Below are positions 5,401-7,329 of a stretch of DNA of 7,329 bases, piece by piece. The position numbers and the translations under genes were made by a program. The notes under the pieces are model-generated. The model worked only from the letters and a program-made list of their open reading frames with translations, ran no database searches and was not told the DNA's origin. The stretch is from assembly GCA_019348095.1 (NCBI GenBank), contig JAHWKC010000110.1, positions 1-7,329 of the forward strand. Reading direction: 5' to 3'. This DNA comes from Pseudomonadota bacterium. GTDB taxonomy: Bacteria; Pseudomonadota; Gammaproteobacteria; Xanthomonadales; Xanthomonadaceae. How positions within the stretch are numbered: position 1 is the first letter of the stretch; the number at the start of each line of letters is the position of its first letter.

Positions 5401-6762
5401 TCACAGCGTTTCGGCCATTGCAGGGCGGCTCGCCAGCCCCGGCTGCGCGGCCGGGGCCTCGGCCATCATCTGCCGCAGGGTTTCGTGCAGGTGGGCCAGC
5501 TGCTTGAAGATGTCGTGCTCGGGACGCAGGCCGGGCGCGGCTTGCGGCGACTTGAAATAGAACGACAGCCAATCCTGGATGCCCGAGCGGCCGCTGCGCT
5601 TGGCCAGGTCGCTGAACAGCGCCAGGTCCAGCACGATCGGCGCGGCCAGGATCGAGTCGCGGCACAGGAAGTTGATCTTGATCTGCATCGGGTAGCCGAG
5701 CCAGCCGAAGATGTCGATGTTGTCCCAGCTTTCCTTGTTGTCGCCGTGCGGCGGGTAGTAGTTGATCCGCACCTGGTGGTGGATCCCGCCGTAGAGCTCG
5801 GGATTGAGATCGGGCCGCAGGAGGTCGTTGAGCACGCCCAGTTTGGAGACTTCCTTGGTCCTGAAGTTGTCCGGGTGGTCCAGCACGTAGCCGTCGCGGT
5901 TGCCCAGAATGTTGGAGGAGAACCAGCCGTCCAACCCCAGCCTCCGCGCCTTGAGACCGGGCGCGATGATGGTCTTCATCAGCGTCTGGCCGGTCTTGAA
6001 GTCCTTGCCGCCGATCGGGGTCGCGGTGCGCGCGGCCAGTTCGATCAGCGCCGGCACATCGCAGCTCAGGTTGGGTGCGCCGTTGACGAACGGAATGCCG
6101 AGCCGGATCGCGGCGTAGGCATAGATCATCGAGGGCGATATCGCCGGGTCGCTGTCCTGCAGGCCCTGCTCGAAGTTCGCCAGGGTCGCGTGCACGACCG
6201 AGGCCTCGATGTATTTCTCGGTCGAGGCGCACCAGACCATCACCAGGCGCGAGCAGTCGTTGGCGCGGCCGAAGCGCTCGATGTCGTCCATCACCGCCTG
6301 GGCCAGGTCGGCCTTGCTGTCGGCCTGCTTGACGTGGTCGCCGTCCAGGTTGGACACGTAGGCCCGGTCGAACACCGCCCTCATCGGCGCGATGGCTTCC
6401 AGTTCGGTCCGGACCGCGGCCAGCAGCGATGGTTCGAGCACCTTGGCGTGGCTGGCGGCCTCGAACACGTTGTCGCTGTAGACATCCCAGCCGCCGAACA
6501 CGATGTCGTCCAGGTCGGCCAGCGGCACGAAGTCCTTGATCTTGGGACAGTGCGGCGCAGCCGCCTGCCCGGGGGCCTGCCCGGTGGCTGGGCCGACGCT
6601 CAGGCCCAGGGGAATGCTGCCCATCTGGGTCAGCGAGCCGATCGGCTCGGCCAGGTGCTTGCGTACCGCCTCGACCCCGGCGATGAACGTGGTTGCCACC
6701 GCGCCCAGTCCCGGCATCAATATGCCCAGCTTCCCTTCCGCCGGTTCGATGATGGTCTGCAT
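5401..6762 (-). CDS. ino1: Inositol-3-phosphate synthase (myo-inositol-1-phosphate synthase)
   Basis: The enzyme converts D-glucose 6-phosphate to 1D-myo-inositol 3-phosphate using bound NAD, the first step of inositol lipid or inositol solute synthesis, in the cytosol. The protein has 453 residues. GILMPGLGAVATTFIAGV at 13-30 is the NAD-binding glycine loop. FGGWDVYSDNVFEAA at 89-103, IPFVNGAPNLS at 223-233 and PIGGKDFKTGQT at 249-260 (catalytic lysine region) follow. GWFSSNILGNRDG at 279-291, RINYYPPHGDNKESWDNID at 332-350 and GYPMQIKINFLCRDSILAAP at 356-375 are highly characteristic blocks. The GPATGQAPGQAAAPHCP stretch (57-73) is a low-complexity insert. The start at 6762 was preferred because GAGG (6774-6771) lies 8 nt upstream and MQTIIEPAEGKLGILMPG begins the fold. 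In-frame ATGs up to 6876 would add a 38-residue tail of no family character. The hydrolase gene follows on the same strand after 91 bp. Identification is secure. Confidence 0.95.
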   Translation of the reverse strand: MQTIIEPAEGKLGILMPGLGAVATTFIAGVEAVRKHLAEPIGSLTQMGSIPLGLSVGPATGQAPGQAAAPHCPKIKDFVPLADLDDIVFGGWDVYSDNVFEAASHAKVLEPSLLAAVRTELEAIAPMRAVFDRAYVSNLDGDHVKQADSKADLAQAVMDDIERFGRANDCSRLVMVWCASTEKYIEASVVHATLANFEQGLQDSDPAISPSMIYAYAAIRLGIPFVNGAPNLSCDVPALIELAARTATPIGGKDFKTGQTLMKTIIAPGLKARRLGLDGWFSSNILGNRDGYVLDHPDNFRTKEVSKLGVLNDLLRPDLNPELYGGIHHQVRINYYPPHGDNKESWDNIDIFGWLGYPMQIKINFLCRDSILAAPIVLDLALFSDLAKRSGRSGIQDWLSFYFKSPQAAPGLRPEHDIFKQLAHLHETLRQMMAEAPAAQPGLASRPAMAETL

Positions 6763-6775
6763 GTGCCCCGCCTCA
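6763..6775 (-). promoter_or_regulatory. Ribosome binding site deciding the ino1 start
   Basis: On the minus strand TGAGGCGGGGCAC precedes ATG at 6762. GAGG at 6774-6771 is 8 nt from the start codon, and the adjacent GGGG may contribute. No comparable site precedes the upstream in-frame ATG codons, which supports the 453-residue form of the enzyme. Confidence 0.6.
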
Positions 6776-6852
6776 TAGCGCCGTGGGCCAAGCATGTGGG
6801 CAACCGGGGTGTTGTGCAGGTGAAGACACGAGCCTGAAAGGGATGTGACGGC

Positions 6853-6877
6853 GGTGGACGCGCGATGCGCGCCCACC
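6853..6877 (-). terminator. Bulged GC-rich hairpin downstream of the GlsB-like gene
   Basis: GGTGG (6853-6857) and GCGCG (6860-6864) pair with CGCGC (6868-6872) and CCACC (6873-6877). This makes a 10-bp stem with a 2-nt bulge and a 3-nt loop, starting about 39 nt past the stop of the minus-strand GlsB-like gene and ahead of ino1. It is positioned as a terminator separating the two genes, but no T-run follows it, so termination would have to be atypical or the structure has another role. The rest of 6778-6915 shows no gene. Confidence 0.35.
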
Positions 6878-6915
6878 CTGCGGCCGTGTCTGGAGGACGC
6901 TGCAGCGCCGGGCGA

Positions 6916-7278
6916 TCAATCCATGCGCAGCGCGGCGTTGCCGGAGAAGGTCTCGATCGAGATCCTGCCGTCGCCGCCGCCGTAGCGGTGCTCGAAATCC
7001 GAGCCCGGGCCGTGGCGGGCGGTGTTGATGCGCGCCCCCGGCGCGCGCAGGGTGCCGCTGAAGCTTTCGCCGCGCACCGTCGCGGAGAGGTCGCGTGGCA
7101 CCGACAGCTCCAGGTCGCCGCCGAAGAGCAGCGCGGCGATCGTCCCACCCACCAACGACCCGACCATCCCGAGCAGGGCGGTCGCGAAGAACCCCATCTT
7201 CTGCTTGCCCGGCATGAGCAACCGGCCGAGGTAGCCCGCGATGATGCCGATGATGATGAACCCGATGATGCTCAGCAC
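6916..7278 (-). CDS. GlsB/YeaQ/YmgE-like membrane protein with beta-rich C-terminal extension
   Basis: This 120-residue protein starts at a GTG, with AGGA (7289-7286) 7 nt upstream. Residues 1-54 match the first two transmembrane segments of the GlsB/YeaQ/YmgE stress-associated family: IIGFIIIGIIAGYLGRLLMPG at 4-24, with the typical LMPGKQ turn, and ALLGMVGSLVGGTIAALLFGG at 34-54. That family normally ends with a third hydrophobic segment at about 80-90 residues. Here the sequence instead switches to a polar, glycine-rich tail containing RGESFSGTLRAPG (69-81) and DGRISIETFSG (103-113), two strand-like units sharing an FSG motif about 38 residues apart. The tail resembles the end of DUF4097-type beta-strand repeat proteins. 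Topology suggests an inner-membrane hairpin with a soluble tail. The function of the chimera is unknown; the GlsB-like part is confident and the tail assignment tentative. Confidence 0.75.
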   Translation of the reverse strand: MLSIIGFIIIGIIAGYLGRLLMPGKQKMGFFATALLGMVGSLVGGTIAALLFGGDLELSVPRDLSATVRGESFSGTLRAPGARINTARHGPGSDFEHRYGGGDGRISIETFSGNAALRMD

Positions 7279-7300
7279 GTCACGTTCCTGTGGTCGGTTC

Positions 7301-7318
7301 GCGTGGCCGCGGCCACGC
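7301..7318. promoter_or_regulatory. 18-bp perfect palindrome upstream of the GlsB-like gene
   Basis: GCGTGGCCGCGGCCACGC equals its own reverse complement with no spacer. It ends 22 bp before the GTG of the minus-strand GlsB-like gene, so it lies where a promoter or operator would be. It could be a dyad binding site for a dimeric regulator, or the hairpin of a terminator belonging to a gene beyond the window edge. No -35/-10 boxes can be assigned around it. Confidence 0.35.
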
Positions 7319-7329
7319 CGGACCCCGTT

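Noticed and set aside
4494..6837. Long open frames on the plus strand opposite the hydrolase and synthase genes
   Set aside because: They are antisense shadows caused by high GC; their translations are histidine/arginine/valine-rich with no motif, while the minus strand encodes well-conserved enzymes.
6763..6876. N-terminal extension of inositol-phosphate synthase by 38 residues from an ATG at 6876
   Set aside because: The extension has no family character, overlaps the hairpin region, and lacks a ribosome site, whereas GAGG sits 8 nt before ATG 6762.

Overview
The window is a GC-rich, densely coded bacterial chromosome segment. The codon bias is strongly G/C at third positions, the genes overlap by ATGA, and the gene families fit a Gammaproteobacterium of the Xanthomonadales type (Lysobacter/Luteimonas-like). 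That placement is inferred from composition and family resemblance, not from a marker gene. No rRNA, tRNA, CRISPR array, insertion sequence or phage gene is visible.

Layout. (1) Positions 1-1132, plus strand: the 3' end of an SDR-type NAD(P)-binding protein with a DoxX-like membrane tail, overlapping by 4 bp a DUF2269-type four-helix membrane protein. (2) 1163-1786, minus: a histidine phosphatase superfamily protein, convergent with the previous pair. (3) 1898-4392, plus: a two-gene operon of a polysaccharide pyruvyl transferase family protein and an FrhB-like (coenzyme F420 hydrogenase/dehydrogenase beta subunit family) iron-sulfur protein, again with an ATGA overlap. (4) 6762-4425, minus: inositol-3-phosphate synthase followed by a clan GH-A-like glycoside hydrolase whose (beta/alpha)8 barrel appears circularly permuted. 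(5) 7278-6916, minus: a short GlsB/YeaQ-like membrane protein with an unusual beta-rich tail.

How the genes may work together. The pyruvyl transferase and FrhB-like protein are almost certainly co-translated and belong to cell-surface glycan decoration. The inositol-phosphate synthase makes the inositol head group from glucose-6-phosphate, and the hydrolase downstream would act on an unidentified glycoside, perhaps an inositol or lipid-linked glycan. The two blocks face each other tail to tail with only 32 bp between stop codons, so functional linkage between them is a hypothesis.

Most notable observations: the permuted order of barrel strands in the glycoside hydrolase, with both catalytic glutamates retained; its SD-less start overlapping a possible 24-codon leader ORF behind a GC hairpin; an F420-family protein in a lineage not known to make F420; the chimeric GlsB-like protein; and an 18-bp perfect palindrome upstream of it.
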